From Shewanella zhangzhouensis (lineage in GTDB: Bacteria; Pseudomonadota; Gammaproteobacteria; Enterobacterales; Shewanellaceae), in contig NZ_CP080414.1 of assembly GCF_019457615.1 (NCBI RefSeq), positions 2,044,501-2,108,500 of the forward strand: a stretch of DNA of 64,000 nt. Direction: 5' to 3'. The notes under the pieces are model-generated. The model had not been told where the DNA came from. It saw nothing but the letters and a program-made list of their open reading frames with translations, and searched no databases. Made by a program: the position numbers and the translations under genes. Of this stretch, positions 22,484 to 31,730 are shown piece after piece. How positions within the stretch are numbered: the stretch's first letter is position 1; each line of letters begins with the position of its first letter.

Positions 22484-24937
22484 TTACTTTGTCTCAGGGG
22501 CTGTCTGCTTGCCGAAGGGGTAGTTATCCCACACTTTGGCATCATGGACAGAGCGTACCAGTTTCACGTATTCGGCGTGGGTCCAGGCGAGGGGCGTAGC
22601 CGAGTTGGTACCGTCACCCAGACGATAGCCAAAGCGGGTGGCATCGCCCACACCGTCCCACACCTGTTCCGGCAACATTCCACCGCTGTTCGCAAGGCTT
22701 TCCATCCCCGCAACGTAGGTGCCGATTAACCGCTGCTTATCGGCATCACTGAGGGGCTTGCCTCCCAGCGTGGCCTTGGCCAGCTCGTAATGACCGCGCT
22801 CACCGGTAAAGAAGGGCCACACCCGTCCACGCTGATTGGCGCTGTTGCTGCCATTTTCGGCATAGTTGGCGCCGGTAACGGTATCTTCGCCGTAGCCGTC
22901 GTTACCATAACGTCTGAAGCCCGGGAATGCCTGTCCCTGCGCCGTGGTGAAGTCGTAGCGGATGCGCAGATTGTCTTCCAGGGTCTTGTCATCCACTAGA
23001 GCCAGGGTATTCACAACCAGTGGGTTGTCGGCGCCGCGTACACCATAACGTACCAACTCCAGGAAGCCGCCATCGAGAATTTGACGCTGATCCAGCCCGG
23101 GACGACCGTTATTGTCGGCGAGCTTGGCGTCGGTATCGGGCGCACCTTCCGGTGAAATCCGCAGAATATAGGGTTTATCCGACAGCAGCCCTTTGTTTGT
23201 TACTGTACGCGCTTCGAGCTGCTCACTGTAGCGCGAAGCGGCTGCGAGGTATTTCTGCGCCCCTTCGCTGTCGCCTGCATGCTCGGCTAGGGCACTGGCT
23301 GCCTGTAATCCTGTTATCACTGCCGCCATGGTGGAGGGTGAAAAGCCTGCTTGCTCTTCCCAGCGTTCCTGTTGGGTGCTCGGTGGAGTGATAGTGCGCT
23401 CATTCCAGTCGAGCTTGATGTCACCGCCGCTCACCAAAAAGTCGGCTGCGCTTCTGAGCATATCCTGATACCAATGACGCGCCTCATCATCGCTGAGCTC
23501 ACCGGCTTGCCACAGCTTCCAGCCGAGCATGATGGGCATGGCGGTTTGGTCCAGCTGCACGGCAACCCATTCGATTTGCCCATCCACATGGGTCTTTTGC
23601 AGGAACCAACCGGGCGCCCCTTCGTAGCCTTTGAGGGCAGGGCCTGCCTGAATCTGTTTAAGGTATTCAAAAGCGACCTTGGGGGTTTGGGTATCACCCA
23701 TGGCCAAAAACGCCATGGCGCACTGATAGAAATCCCTTGGCCAAACGGCCTTGTAACCCGTGCTTGGCGTAACCGCTGGAATGGTATCGCCCCAGGGGTT
23801 GGAGAGGGACGCAATCAGCGCACCCGCATGGGTTTTGTCTTCCTGCGCCTTGAGCACCATGGCACTCAGGTTAAGGAGGCGGCCATTGTCTGCCGTGGCA
23901 CTGCCCATGGCACTGAGGGCAGGCAGGGACGCCAAATACTGCCGCCATCCAGGTGTTGTGTCGTTACCTCTGAAGTCCTGTGCCAGCGCATCAAAGCCTG
24001 CTGTGAGCGACGCCTTTGCGTTGGCTGTGGCCGCATCAGCGCCCAGACCAAAGCCCAGTACCACATCAAAGGTGAGGGTTTCGCCCCTGGCGAGGGTTTT
24101 CAGCTCACCGGTGAGGGCCACGTTACCCACCTGGGGAGCGGCGGCATCGGTAAAGGTCTGGCTGTAACCGGTCAGGGGAGCGCCCGCCATGATGGCCTCA
24201 ACGCCACTGGATACCCCTTCAAAACCCACCTGTCGGCGCACGAAATCCGTGCTGATTTCCAGGCTCAAGGCGCTGGAGTCCTGCGCCTTGTCGGTTATCA
24301 CAAACCCCGTGTGAGACAGGTATGCCATGTCGTCGGCGCCACCATTGTCGATGTGAGGATCGGCATACAGGAAGGGGGTGATACCGTCTTCAAGCGCCTC
24401 AATGGTGACCCGCATGACAAGAGAATCCCGATGGGGATCTGTGACTATTTTCTTCTCGATACGGTATTTTTGCTCTTTATCCGTACTGGTTAGCCGCATT
24501 GCGAGGGACTCGGGAAGCCCTTTTTCATCCAGGTGCAGATAGTCCTGCTGGTGGTTGGCATCCTTGGCTTCAAAATCGACAAAATCCTTGCCCTTAATAA
24601 TAAAGGACAGTTCACGCAACTGGGCATTGTGAATAAGGCCATACATGGTTTCGGTCAGCACGCCATTGGCCACCGAAAACCACACCCGGCTCACCGGGTT
24701 TTCGGCGGTACTCACATAAGCGCCGTCCACATAGGGCTCATAACTGGTACCGATCCCGGTTTTACCCGCGAAGGCCCACAAGGGCGTAGTGCCGGGGGCG
24801 CCCGGGGCAACTTTCACAACCGCCTTATCCTGAATGGTTTCCTGGGGGGCGGGGGCCTGTTGGCAGGCAGAAACACCCAGTGCTGCCGCAATGGCAAGGC
24901 TGAGGGCTCGAAGCGAAGAAGAATTGGTCACTGGCAC
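22484..24937 (-). CDS. GH15 glucoamylase lipoprotein
   Basis: An 817-residue exported glucan 1,4-alpha-glucosidase. The open frame extends far upstream into the MFS gene, but GTG 24937 with GGGAGACG before it is the sensible start: it gives a signal peptide with lipobox ending in Cys (VSAC, about residues 22-25). An N-terminal glucodextranase-like beta domain is followed by the GH15 barrel with VWPRDFYQCAMAFLAMGD, the acid region ERWEEQAGFSPST and the base region RGRVWPFFTGERGHYELA. It cuts glucose from ends of starch-type chains at the cell envelope. Follows the MFS gene by 19 bases. Confidence 0.88.
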   Translation of the reverse strand: MPVTNSSSLRALSLAIAAALGVSACQQAPAPQETIQDKAVVKVAPGAPGTTPLWAFAGKTGIGTSYEPYVDGAYVSTAENPVSRVWFSVANGVLTETMYGLIHNAQLRELSFIIKGKDFVDFEAKDANHQQDYLHLDEKGLPESLAMRLTSTDKEQKYRIEKKIVTDPHRDSLVMRVTIEALEDGITPFLYADPHIDNGGADDMAYLSHTGFVITDKAQDSSALSLEISTDFVRRQVGFEGVSSGVEAIMAGAPLTGYSQTFTDAAAPQVGNVALTGELKTLARGETLTFDVVLGFGLGADAATANAKASLTAGFDALAQDFRGNDTTPGWRQYLASLPALSAMGSATADNGRLLNLSAMVLKAQEDKTHAGALIASLSNPWGDTIPAVTPSTGYKAVWPRDFYQCAMAFLAMGDTQTPKVAFEYLKQIQAGPALKGYEGAPGWFLQKTHVDGQIEWVAVQLDQTAMPIMLGWKLWQAGELSDDEARHWYQDMLRSAADFLVSGGDIKLDWNERTITPPSTQQERWEEQAGFSPSTMAAVITGLQAASALAEHAGDSEGAQKYLAAASRYSEQLEARTVTNKGLLSDKPYILRISPEGAPDTDAKLADNNGRPGLDQRQILDGGFLELVRYGVRGADNPLVVNTLALVDDKTLEDNLRIRYDFTTAQGQAFPGFRRYGNDGYGEDTVTGANYAENGSNSANQRGRVWPFFTGERGHYELAKATLGGKPLSDADKQRLIGTYVAGMESLANSGGMLPEQVWDGVGDATRFGYRLGDGTNSATPLAWTHAEYVKLVRSVHDAKVWDNYPFGKQTAPETK

Positions 24938-24956
24938 GAAAGCGTCTCCCTGATAA

Positions 24957-26513
24957 TTAGACCTGGGCATCGGCATTGCTGCGCCCGGGTTCCTGCTCTC
25001 TGGCAGGGACAAAAAGCACTGACAGGGCGGCCAGCACCATGGCGCTGCCACCGAGGATAAGAGCGTAGATGGGTTCATTGCCAAACAGGCTCTTGAGAAT
25101 AAAACCAAGCACAGTGGCGGCCACCAGTTGGGGGATGACGATGAAAAAGTTGAAGATCCCCATGTATACACCAAGCTTGTTGCCCGGCAGGCTGGTGGAA
25201 AGCATGGCATAGGGCACAGACAGAATAGAGGCCCATGCAAAGCCGACGCCTATCATGGGTATCCACAACATGGCCGGGTCGGCAATCAGGTAAAAGCTCA
25301 TCAGCCCAAGGCCGCCGAGGCACAAATTCATGATGTGAGCGCCCTTAAGACCCAGCAGCATGCACTGCAGCGGGATCACCATGGCGGCCAGTGCCGCAAA
25401 ACCGTTGTAAGAGGCAAAGAGCACTCCTACCCAGTCCGCGCCGTCGTTGTAGGCTTTGGAGAGTACGTCGCTGCTGTGATAGTGGTAGGAGGTCACCGCT
25501 GCCGTGGTGTAGATCCACATGGCAAACAGGGCAAACCAGGAGAAAAACTGCACCAGCGCCAGACGCTTCATGGCATGGGGCATGTGGAAGAGGTCATCTA
25601 CCACTTCAAATACCATTCCAAGCTTGCCGCTGCGCTTGCCTGCCGCGGTTAAACGCTGGGCGCAGTACCATTGCAGCGGGCCAAAGGCGAACACGCCAAG
25701 CCCAAGCAGATACAGCTGCTTATCGAGATTGGCGACAAAGGTGGCGGCTGTGATAGCAAGGCCCAGGGTGCTCCATACCAGGGCGCCTTTTCGATACGCC
25801 TCAGGCGTACGGCCATGTTCGCGTTCAAATCCGGTTTGCTCGTGTCCCTTAAAGCGGCTGAGTTCTTCCGGGCTGTATTCGCGGCTGCTGACAATGGTCC
25901 AGCCAACGGCCGCGAGCAGCACAACACCGCCAAGATAAAAGGAGTAACGCACAGTGTCGGCAATCTGTCCTTCGGGCGCGATATTGGATACGCCGGCAAA
26001 GTTAGACAGCAAATAAGGAAGCGCGGATGCCACTACGGCGCCTACGCCGATAAAAAAGCTTTGCATGGCAAAACCCTTGGCCCGCTGTGATTCCGGCAAC
26101 TTATCTCCCACGAAGGCGCGAAATGGCTCCATGGCGATATTGATAGAGGCATCCATTATCCACAGCATGCCAGCAGCTACCCACAGATAGGGCGAGTGGG
26201 GCATGATGAACAGCGCCAGTGTGGTCAGCACAGCGCCAATCAGGAAGTAGGGACGACGACGCCCAAAGCGGTTCCAGGTGTTGTCGGACAGATAACCCAC
26301 TATGGGCTGAACCAGGAGGCCGGTTAGGGGGCCCGCTATCCACAGAATGGGGATATCATCGATGCTGGCACCCAGGGTCTGGAAAATACGGCTGACGTTG
26401 GCGTTTTGCAGTGCAAAGCCAAACTGGATACCGAGGAAGCCGAAACACATGTTGAAAATTTGCCAGAATGACAGTGGCGGCTTGTCTCTGAGTGGGGATG
26501 TGTGGGAAGTCAT
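24957..26513 (-). CDS. MFS/GPH-type maltose or maltodextrin transporter
   Basis: A 518-residue inner-membrane transporter with about 12 hydrophobic segments. The opening LSFWQIFNMCFGFLGIQFGFAL, the loop GYLSDNTWNRFGRRRPYF and the MEPFRAFVGDKLP segment match the maltose/sucrose H+ symporter group found in TonB-type maltodextrin loci. CAGGACACC precedes the ATG. It forms an operon with the GH15 gene downstream and is preceded by a 400-base control region with an operator-like palindrome and a hairpin-rich leader. Substrate is inferred from neighbours. Confidence 0.85.
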   Translation of the reverse strand: MTSHTSPLRDKPPLSFWQIFNMCFGFLGIQFGFALQNANVSRIFQTLGASIDDIPILWIAGPLTGLLVQPIVGYLSDNTWNRFGRRRPYFLIGAVLTTLALFIMPHSPYLWVAAGMLWIMDASINIAMEPFRAFVGDKLPESQRAKGFAMQSFFIGVGAVVASALPYLLSNFAGVSNIAPEGQIADTVRYSFYLGGVVLLAAVGWTIVSSREYSPEELSRFKGHEQTGFEREHGRTPEAYRKGALVWSTLGLAITAATFVANLDKQLYLLGLGVFAFGPLQWYCAQRLTAAGKRSGKLGMVFEVVDDLFHMPHAMKRLALVQFFSWFALFAMWIYTTAAVTSYHYHSSDVLSKAYNDGADWVGVLFASYNGFAALAAMVIPLQCMLLGLKGAHIMNLCLGGLGLMSFYLIADPAMLWIPMIGVGFAWASILSVPYAMLSTSLPGNKLGVYMGIFNFFIVIPQLVAATVLGFILKSLFGNEPIYALILGGSAMVLAALSVLFVPAREQEPGRSNADAQV

Positions 26514-26577
26514 AGGTGTCCTGTTGTGGGTGCTTTTACCGCAGTGAAGTCACGGCAGCCCTTTTATTATCGGATAC

Positions 26578-26714
26578 AAAAAATCAGCGGCGAGAGCCTC
26601 CCTCAGACGCTCGCCGCCCAAGACCTGTTCCCACTTCGTGGAAGCGAAGTCGGGCGAGGTACTCCAAAGCCGGAAGGTCCATTCTTCCGTAACGACCCAG
26701 CCCCCGAAGGGGCT
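26578..26714 (-). ncRNA. Candidate structured leader RNA / attenuator
   Basis: Read on the - strand: AGCCCC-TTCG-GGGGCT (UUCG tetraloop, 26714-26699), CGGAAG-7 nt-CTTCCG (26689-26671), ACTTCG-6 nt-CGAAGT (26650-26633), then GCGGCGAG-15 nt-CTCGCCGC (26617-26587) followed by TGA and T6. The last hairpin has the form of an intrinsic terminator and lies 65 bases before the MFS ATG. This suggests a leader RNA that stops or permits transcription into the sugar operon, or a dispersed repeat. No known riboswitch is recognised. Confidence 0.5.
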
Positions 26715-26765
26715 CATAATCAGCGCATTCATCCTAAACGGCGTACAGGATAAGTGACAACTACT

Positions 26766-26779
26766 TACATACGTATTCA
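26766..26779. promoter_or_regulatory. LacI-type operator candidate 1
   Basis: TACATACGTATTCA, an imperfect copy of the palindrome TGCATACGTATGCA with the central ACGT intact. Located about 250 bases before the MFS start and on the far side of the hairpin leader, a fitting promoter position. Confidence 0.65.
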
Positions 26780-26924
26780 TCCCCGTTGAATAACCTGCGC
26801 GCAACATGCTATTGCCTTGGCGAATATGCATTACTGACTGAAATAGTTGCCATTTTTGTTATTGGGCTTGTGTGTAAACCTCTGGGTGTTAAGCTGCTGT
26901 TAGCGTTGATTGAAGGAGCCAACA

Positions 26925-27569
26925 TTGTACATTCCCGCCGCCATGAGTCTCACCGATGCTGAGGCTGTGAGTTTAATTGATAACCATCCCTTTGCCTTAC
27001 TTATCTCCAACCAGGATGGCCTGGTGGCAAGTCATTTGCCGCTGCTGTTTGACAGTGACAGGCACAGGATTATTGGGCATATGGCGAGGGCCAATGGCCA
27101 GTGGCGAGCCCTGGATGGCCAGGCGGTGCTGGCGGTGTTTTCAGGCCCCCATGCCTACATCAGCCCCCGTTGGTATCAGGCGAAACCCGCTGTACCTACC
27201 TGGAACTACAGTGCGGCCCATGTGTATGGCACTTTTAAGTTGCTTGATGATAAAGAAGATGACGGAAGTGTTGAGGCAGTGCTCAAGCACACCATAGCCC
27301 GATTTGAACCCGAGTTATGGCAGGACGAGACCCTGATGCCAAAAGATTATGTCGGCAAATTGAGCAAGGCCATAGTCGCCTTTGAGATTGTGGTAGAACG
27401 CATTGAGGCCAAGGCCAAACTGGGTCAGCATCGTAAGATGGGAGATCAAGAGGGCGTTTCAGCGGCGCTCAAGTCCTCCGAACGGCTTGGTGACATGGCT
27501 TTGTACCGTGAAATGCTGCGAATGGGACTGGGGCTTGGTATCGAGCCGGACACTGCGCCCGACCAGTAA
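26925..27569 (+). CDS. PaiB-type FMN-binding protein
   Basis: A 214-residue protein from TTG 26925, chosen because AAGGAG lies six bases upstream and the family starts with LYIP. It has a split-barrel flavin-binding fold: DNHPFALLISNQDGLVASHLPLL, GHMARANGQW, VLAVFSGPHAYISPRWY and VPTWNYSAAHVYGTFK match the PaiB/FMN-binding negative regulator family (PF04299). In Bacillus PaiB affects sporulation and protease genes, while flavin reductase-type activity is equally possible. Divergent from the MFS operon; no functional tie to sugar use is evident. Confidence 0.85.
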   Translation: MYIPAAMSLTDAEAVSLIDNHPFALLISNQDGLVASHLPLLFDSDRHRIIGHMARANGQWRALDGQAVLAVFSGPHAYISPRWYQAKPAVPTWNYSAAHVYGTFKLLDDKEDDGSVEAVLKHTIARFEPELWQDETLMPKDYVGKLSKAIVAFEIVVERIEAKAKLGQHRKMGDQEGVSAALKSSERLGDMALYREMLRMGLGLGIEPDTAPDQ

Positions 27570-27628
27570 GCCCGGAGCAGAACGGTGATGCCAACTGAAC
27601 CTTGAATTGTCTGCCCAATATGCTCAAG

Positions 27629-27663
27629 TCGGGGCCCGGGGGCAGTCAGCTCCCGGGCCCCGA
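27629..27663. terminator. Very strong GC-rich hairpin between convergent genes
   Basis: Perfect 12-bp arms TCGGGGCCCGGG / CCCGGGCCCCGA, extendable to 15 pairs with one G-T, around a five-base loop. No T-run on either side beyond TGTTTG, so rho-independent termination is uncertain. It lies between the PaiB-like gene and the convergent GH13 gene. Confidence 0.5.
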
Positions 27664-27706
27664 TGTTTGTGATGCGTCTTTGCCACAGCAGTATCAGATT
27701 GCCCGG

Positions 27707-29593
27707 TTATGGGACAAGACTGACGCGCACGCCCCAGGGGGCGAGTTCAGTTTGCTGACTTGCGGGAATACTGAGGATGGGCTTCGGCGCTTTTCCGTTA
27801 AATGTCTCAATGGCAGCGGCTTTATCGGAGAAGTTTACCGTGACCAGATACGGCCCCCGGCGAAAAGCGAACACAGGCCCTGTGGATGGCAAAACCTTAA
27901 GTTCTCCGGCCGACTTGATGGTGCCGGCAAGTGCCAACATGTCACTGTAGGCCTGCCTGAGTTCAAGCTCTTCGGGCAAACTGGCAACGCCCAGTGGTTG
28001 CCCCTGTCCGGCTACTTTGTTGCTGGCTGCCCCTTTACTGGCTTCTTTCGTGTCCGCCCTTTTCAGATAGCGGGCCATGGCAGGTGCGGCTACATAGTCG
28101 AATATGCTGGTGCGGCTGGGTTTGCCAAAGCCGCCGGTTTCGCTGCCATCCTCACCGAGGCTCTGGCCGAAGTAGAGCAGGAAAGGCCCTTCGGTGGCAT
28201 AGAGGGATACCGCCAGTGACGGCAAGGCACGCTTGGCACTGCCCAAAAACTCGGGGCTGGCGATACGCTGCTCGTCGTGGTTTTCCAAAAAGTGCAGCAT
28301 CTGAGGGGCGATGTCGCGGATTTCGGTTAACCGCTTTCCGATTTGGGCCGTATCCACAGCATCTGGATTGGCTATGCCTTGCTGGCTGATGGCTTTCAGC
28401 GTGTCGTAAAGCCCCACCTTGTCGTAGAGCAAGTCCAGTTTGCCACGGCCGATAAAGTCCCGGTAACGTGCGGGCTCGTAGACCTCGGCAATCAGCAACG
28501 CTTCCGGATTGATGGCCTTGATATCGCTGGCAAGAAAACTCCAAAAGGATACGGGTACCATCTCGACCATATCAAAGCGAAAGCCGTCGACGCCAAGGCT
28601 TAACCAAAAACGGCTGATATCCCGCAGTTTGTACCAGGTATCGGGCAGGTTTTTCTGGGTGGACCAAAAGCCCTGATGCTGCTCTATTGGGGCAAAGGCC
28701 AGCGCCGCCGGCACCTCGGGGAAATCATGTTTGCCATCGGGTGTGACCCCGTAGTTAAGCTTCACGGTTTCATACCAGTCAGAGGCATCGGGTTTGGGGC
28801 TGGTGGCACCATTGCCGGTCCATTTGGCCGGGGATTCGTGAAAATGGCCGTCCTGTGTCGTGTTCAGCTTATTAAGACTCGCGGCAGGAGGCCGGTTAGT
28901 CTCGTCGGGCACCTCAAAGTCGGCGCCGGGCACATAGTAAAAGTTGTTGTTTCTGGCGTAGGCCTGGCGGGTATCGTCCCCTGCACCCAGGCTTTGTACG
29001 CCCTCTGGCGCAGACAGGGATTGGTAATGGCGCGCCACATGGTTTGGCACTATATCGATAATGACCTTAAGCCCGGCTTTGTGGGTGCGCGCTATCAGTT
29101 CTTTGAATTCCGCCAGTCGGTTTTCCGGGGCGAGCGCCAAGTCGGGATTTACATTGTAATAATCGCGGATGGCGTAGGGGGAGCCCGCAAGCCCCTTGAC
29201 CACATCGGCATCGTCCCGGCCGATACCATAGGCGCTGTAGTCGGTAACAGAGGCATGATGCAACACGCCCGTGTACCACACATGACTTACCCCCAGGTGT
29301 TTAAGGTCGGCCAGTACCACCTCATCGATATCGGCAAATTTACCGCTGCCGTTTTCTTCGATACTGCCCCAGGGGGTGTTGGTGAGGTTTTGATTACCAA
29401 AGACACGGGGCAAGAGCTGATACACCAGAGGCGACGGCTCGGCTACCTTTTGATTGAGCGTTACTGCGTCTGCGGATTTAAGCTGCAGTGCCTCTGTATT
29501 GGTTTTAGTGTTTTGCACCGGGCTGCAGCCGAGCAGGGCGGTCAGGCTGGTCAGGGCCAGCAGGGGAGCGCGGCGAAAAGAAACAAATGCCAT
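27707..29593 (-). CDS. GH13 alpha-amylase lipoprotein
   Basis: A 628-residue exported enzyme. The signal peptide ends in lipobox ALLGC (Cys 23), so it is anchored in a membrane. The GH13 barrel shows IVPNHVARH, the nucleophile in GVDGFRFDMVEMV, the acid in LLIAEVYEP and FLENHDEQR, then a short C-terminal beta domain (GPVFAFRRGPYLVTVNFSD). It should cut internal alpha-1,4 bonds of starch-type polymer near the cell surface or periplasm. Third gene after the TonB receptor and the cyclomaltodextrinase-like gene, five bases downstream of the latter. Confidence 0.88.
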   Translation of the reverse strand: MAFVSFRRAPLLALTSLTALLGCSPVQNTKTNTEALQLKSADAVTLNQKVAEPSPLVYQLLPRVFGNQNLTNTPWGSIEENGSGKFADIDEVVLADLKHLGVSHVWYTGVLHHASVTDYSAYGIGRDDADVVKGLAGSPYAIRDYYNVNPDLALAPENRLAEFKELIARTHKAGLKVIIDIVPNHVARHYQSLSAPEGVQSLGAGDDTRQAYARNNNFYYVPGADFEVPDETNRPPAASLNKLNTTQDGHFHESPAKWTGNGATSPKPDASDWYETVKLNYGVTPDGKHDFPEVPAALAFAPIEQHQGFWSTQKNLPDTWYKLRDISRFWLSLGVDGFRFDMVEMVPVSFWSFLASDIKAINPEALLIAEVYEPARYRDFIGRGKLDLLYDKVGLYDTLKAISQQGIANPDAVDTAQIGKRLTEIRDIAPQMLHFLENHDEQRIASPEFLGSAKRALPSLAVSLYATEGPFLLYFGQSLGEDGSETGGFGKPSRTSIFDYVAAPAMARYLKRADTKEASKGAASNKVAGQGQPLGVASLPEELELRQAYSDMLALAGTIKSAGELKVLPSTGPVFAFRRGPYLVTVNFSDKAAAIETFNGKAPKPILSIPASQQTELAPWGVRVSLVP

Positions 29594-29598
29594 CGGGA

Positions 29599-31647
29599 TT
29601 AAAACTCCAGCAAGGTAACGGGGGAAGACAGATTGAGTGTGCCCGGCAATGAAAAACGCCTGTTATCGAGCACACTCTTTACATTCGTGTTCAGGGGAAG
29701 GAAATCGGTGAAGCGCCCCATATCCAGAATCACAGGATCCGTATTTTTATTAAAGATAATCATCAGGTTTTTGGCGGCAGGATTATCAACTGGCGCCAAA
29801 CGCAGCTGCGCATAGACGCCCGGTTGTTGTTCGAATTGCGGTACAAAATGCACCAGTTTACCCCGGTGCACCGCATCACTGGTTTTACGAAAATGCAGCA
29901 GGGTACGGATGAACTCAAAGGCTTCTTTTGAGTCGGCCGCCATGGCGTCTATGTCTGATTGACCAAATGCAACCTTGCCAAAGCCCGGCATATCCGCACG
30001 CACGGCGCCGTCGTTGCGACCCTCTACCGGACTTTCCATGGCAAACTCGGTGCCATAGAAAATCTGTGGTATCCGATTGGACAGCAGCACATAGGCGAGG
30101 GCCAGCTTGAATTTATTCATATCGCGCCCAAGCAGGCTGTAGAGGCGATTGGTATCGTGGTTGCCTTCAAAAAGCACCAGCTTTTGGGCGTTGGGATAGA
30201 GGAGGTCGTTGGCCAGCGCCTCATAGAGACGGATAAAGCCTGTGCCCCAGCGCTCCTCTTCATTGACGGCTTGCAGCAGCACGTCATAGAGGGGAAAGTC
30301 CATAAGTCCCGGCAGCGAGGTTTGATAGCCATCGGGGTTTTGTTTACCGCTTTGCCAGTAAGACACTACCGCAGGATTGCCGCTCCATTCTTCGCCCACC
30401 ATGTTGAAATGGGGGTATTCCGCCATGATGGCCTCGGAAAACGTCTTGAGAAAGGCCTTGTCTGAGTAAGACCAGGTGTCGATTCTCAGGCCCGACAGCC
30501 CGGCGTATTCAATCCACCAGAGGTTATTTTGAGTCAGGTAGGTGGCGAGATGGGGATTACGCTGATTGAGGTCTGGCATGCTGTCCACAAACCAGCCGTC
30601 GGCAAAGGCGGCGGCATCTTTGGGCGCAGCATAAGGGTCCTGAACCGCCGTACGCCTGTGGCTGGTGTGCTGCCCTTTAGGATTGACCCAGTCGTTAAAG
30701 GGTAAATCCTGCATCCAGGGGTGGCCTGACCCCATATGGTTAAGCACCACGTCCATGATGACCCCAAGGCCCTTATTGGCCGCTTTGCTGACCAGTGCCT
30801 GATATTGGCTGTTGCTGCCAAAGCGGGCATCGATTTGGTAGAAATCTGTGATGGCGTAGCCATGATAGGAATAGGCCGGCTGACGATTTTCAAGCAGCGG
30901 GTTAATCCAAAGCTGGGTGACCCCAAGGTCGTTAAGATAATCGAGCCTGTGCTCTATGCCGGCCAGATCGCCGCCGTGGCGGGCGTTGTCATGGCTGTTG
31001 CCAGGCTCGCTGTAAACCGGATTATTGGGCTCGTCGTCAAAACCGGGCAGGTCATCGTTTGCCGTATCGCCATTGGCAAAACGGTCGGGGGTGATGAGGT
31101 ACATCACGTCCCTGTTGCTGTAACCCTGACGCTCGCTGCTGCCGGGTGCTCTTTCTTTAAGCTCGTACGGGAGTGTCAGCTCAGTTGTCGGATTTTGTGC
31201 GCTTTTGGGGAGGCCAAGTACCAGGGTGAGAGTGCCGGACCTGGCGCTCGAGAGGTCGAGTGTCGCAAACAGGTAATTGGGGCTGTCACCGGGGATGGTT
31301 TCCAGCAGTTTTGCGCCAAGGGCATTTTCCAGACGCAGTTGCCCGCGGGCTATGTTCTTGCCGGTGAGCATCAATTCAAGCCGGGGGTTTTGCATCCCAA
31401 TCCACCAATTCAGGGGCTCGACTTTCACTGACTTCGCTGTAACCGTATGGCCGGGATGCTGCACCTGACTGAGGCTGATGGGATTGAGTGTATTGCTTTT
31501 TAAGGCGCTTTCGTGCCCCTGCATGGGCGCGCAGAGGGTGGCAGTGGATGTGGCCGCACTTAAGCCGAAAAACACCGTCAGGCACAGGCGCCGGGCGACG
31601 CGATTGTGGATGGCAGCGCACTGCGCGCTTAATGTGAGTTGCCCCAT
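29599..31647 (-). CDS. GH13 cyclomaltodextrinase/neopullulanase-like enzyme
   Basis: A 682-residue exported protein from ATG 31647 with AGGAGG upstream. A signal peptide of about 35-40 residues is followed by an N-terminal beta domain (VKVEPLNWWIGMQNPRLELML) as in cyclomaltodextrinases, the GH13 barrel with MDVVLNHMGSGHPW, nucleophile in LSGLRIDTWSYSD, acid in MVGEEWSG and FEGNHDTNR, and a C-terminal beta domain. This is the SusA-like layout of periplasmic enzymes that split cyclodextrins, pullulan or maltooligosaccharides. Lies between the TonB receptor and the lipoprotein amylase. Confidence 0.88.
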   Translation of the reverse strand: MGQLTLSAQCAAIHNRVARRLCLTVFFGLSAATSTATLCAPMQGHESALKSNTLNPISLSQVQHPGHTVTAKSVKVEPLNWWIGMQNPRLELMLTGKNIARGQLRLENALGAKLLETIPGDSPNYLFATLDLSSARSGTLTLVLGLPKSAQNPTTELTLPYELKERAPGSSERQGYSNRDVMYLITPDRFANGDTANDDLPGFDDEPNNPVYSEPGNSHDNARHGGDLAGIEHRLDYLNDLGVTQLWINPLLENRQPAYSYHGYAITDFYQIDARFGSNSQYQALVSKAANKGLGVIMDVVLNHMGSGHPWMQDLPFNDWVNPKGQHTSHRRTAVQDPYAAPKDAAAFADGWFVDSMPDLNQRNPHLATYLTQNNLWWIEYAGLSGLRIDTWSYSDKAFLKTFSEAIMAEYPHFNMVGEEWSGNPAVVSYWQSGKQNPDGYQTSLPGLMDFPLYDVLLQAVNEEERWGTGFIRLYEALANDLLYPNAQKLVLFEGNHDTNRLYSLLGRDMNKFKLALAYVLLSNRIPQIFYGTEFAMESPVEGRNDGAVRADMPGFGKVAFGQSDIDAMAADSKEAFEFIRTLLHFRKTSDAVHRGKLVHFVPQFEQQPGVYAQLRLAPVDNPAAKNLMIIFNKNTDPVILDMGRFTDFLPLNTNVKSVLDNRRFSLPGTLNLSSPVTLLEF

Positions 31648-31676
31648 TGCAACCTCCTGTTGACTGGTAAACAAAT

Positions 31677-31706
31677 AAAAAGACCTGCCCTGGGGCAGGT
31701 CTTTTC
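31677..31706 (-). terminator. Hairpin between TonB receptor and GH13 genes
   Basis: Perfect 10-bp stem AGACCTGCCC/GGGCAGGTCT with a two-base loop; on the - strand it is followed by TTTTTATTT. It probably ends most receptor transcripts and lets a fraction read into the two enzyme genes, a common way to make receptor in excess. Confidence 0.85.
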
Positions 31707-31730
31707 AGGGTGCCGCTTTCAAAAAGCCGC

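Larger units (their letters stand above)
26514..26924. promoter_or_regulatory. Control region of the MFS-GH15 operon
   Basis: About 410 bases between two divergent genes. From right to left on the - strand it holds one operator-like palindrome (26766-26779), four successive hairpins (26587-26714) and a T-run close before the MFS start. No convincing coding sequence; short frames exist on both strands but have no ribosome site or recognisable product. Confidence 0.6.

Noticed and set aside
24938..25240. N-terminal extension of the GH15 frame by about 100 codons
   Set aside because: It overlaps the end of the MFS gene in another frame, and GTG 24937 has a good Shine-Dalgarno sequence and gives a proper lipoprotein signal.
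26502..26831. Short frames on both strands through the hairpin-rich leader
   Set aside because: They cross the stems and T-run; no ribosome site. The structure explains the region better than coding does, although such frames may be annotated in databases.
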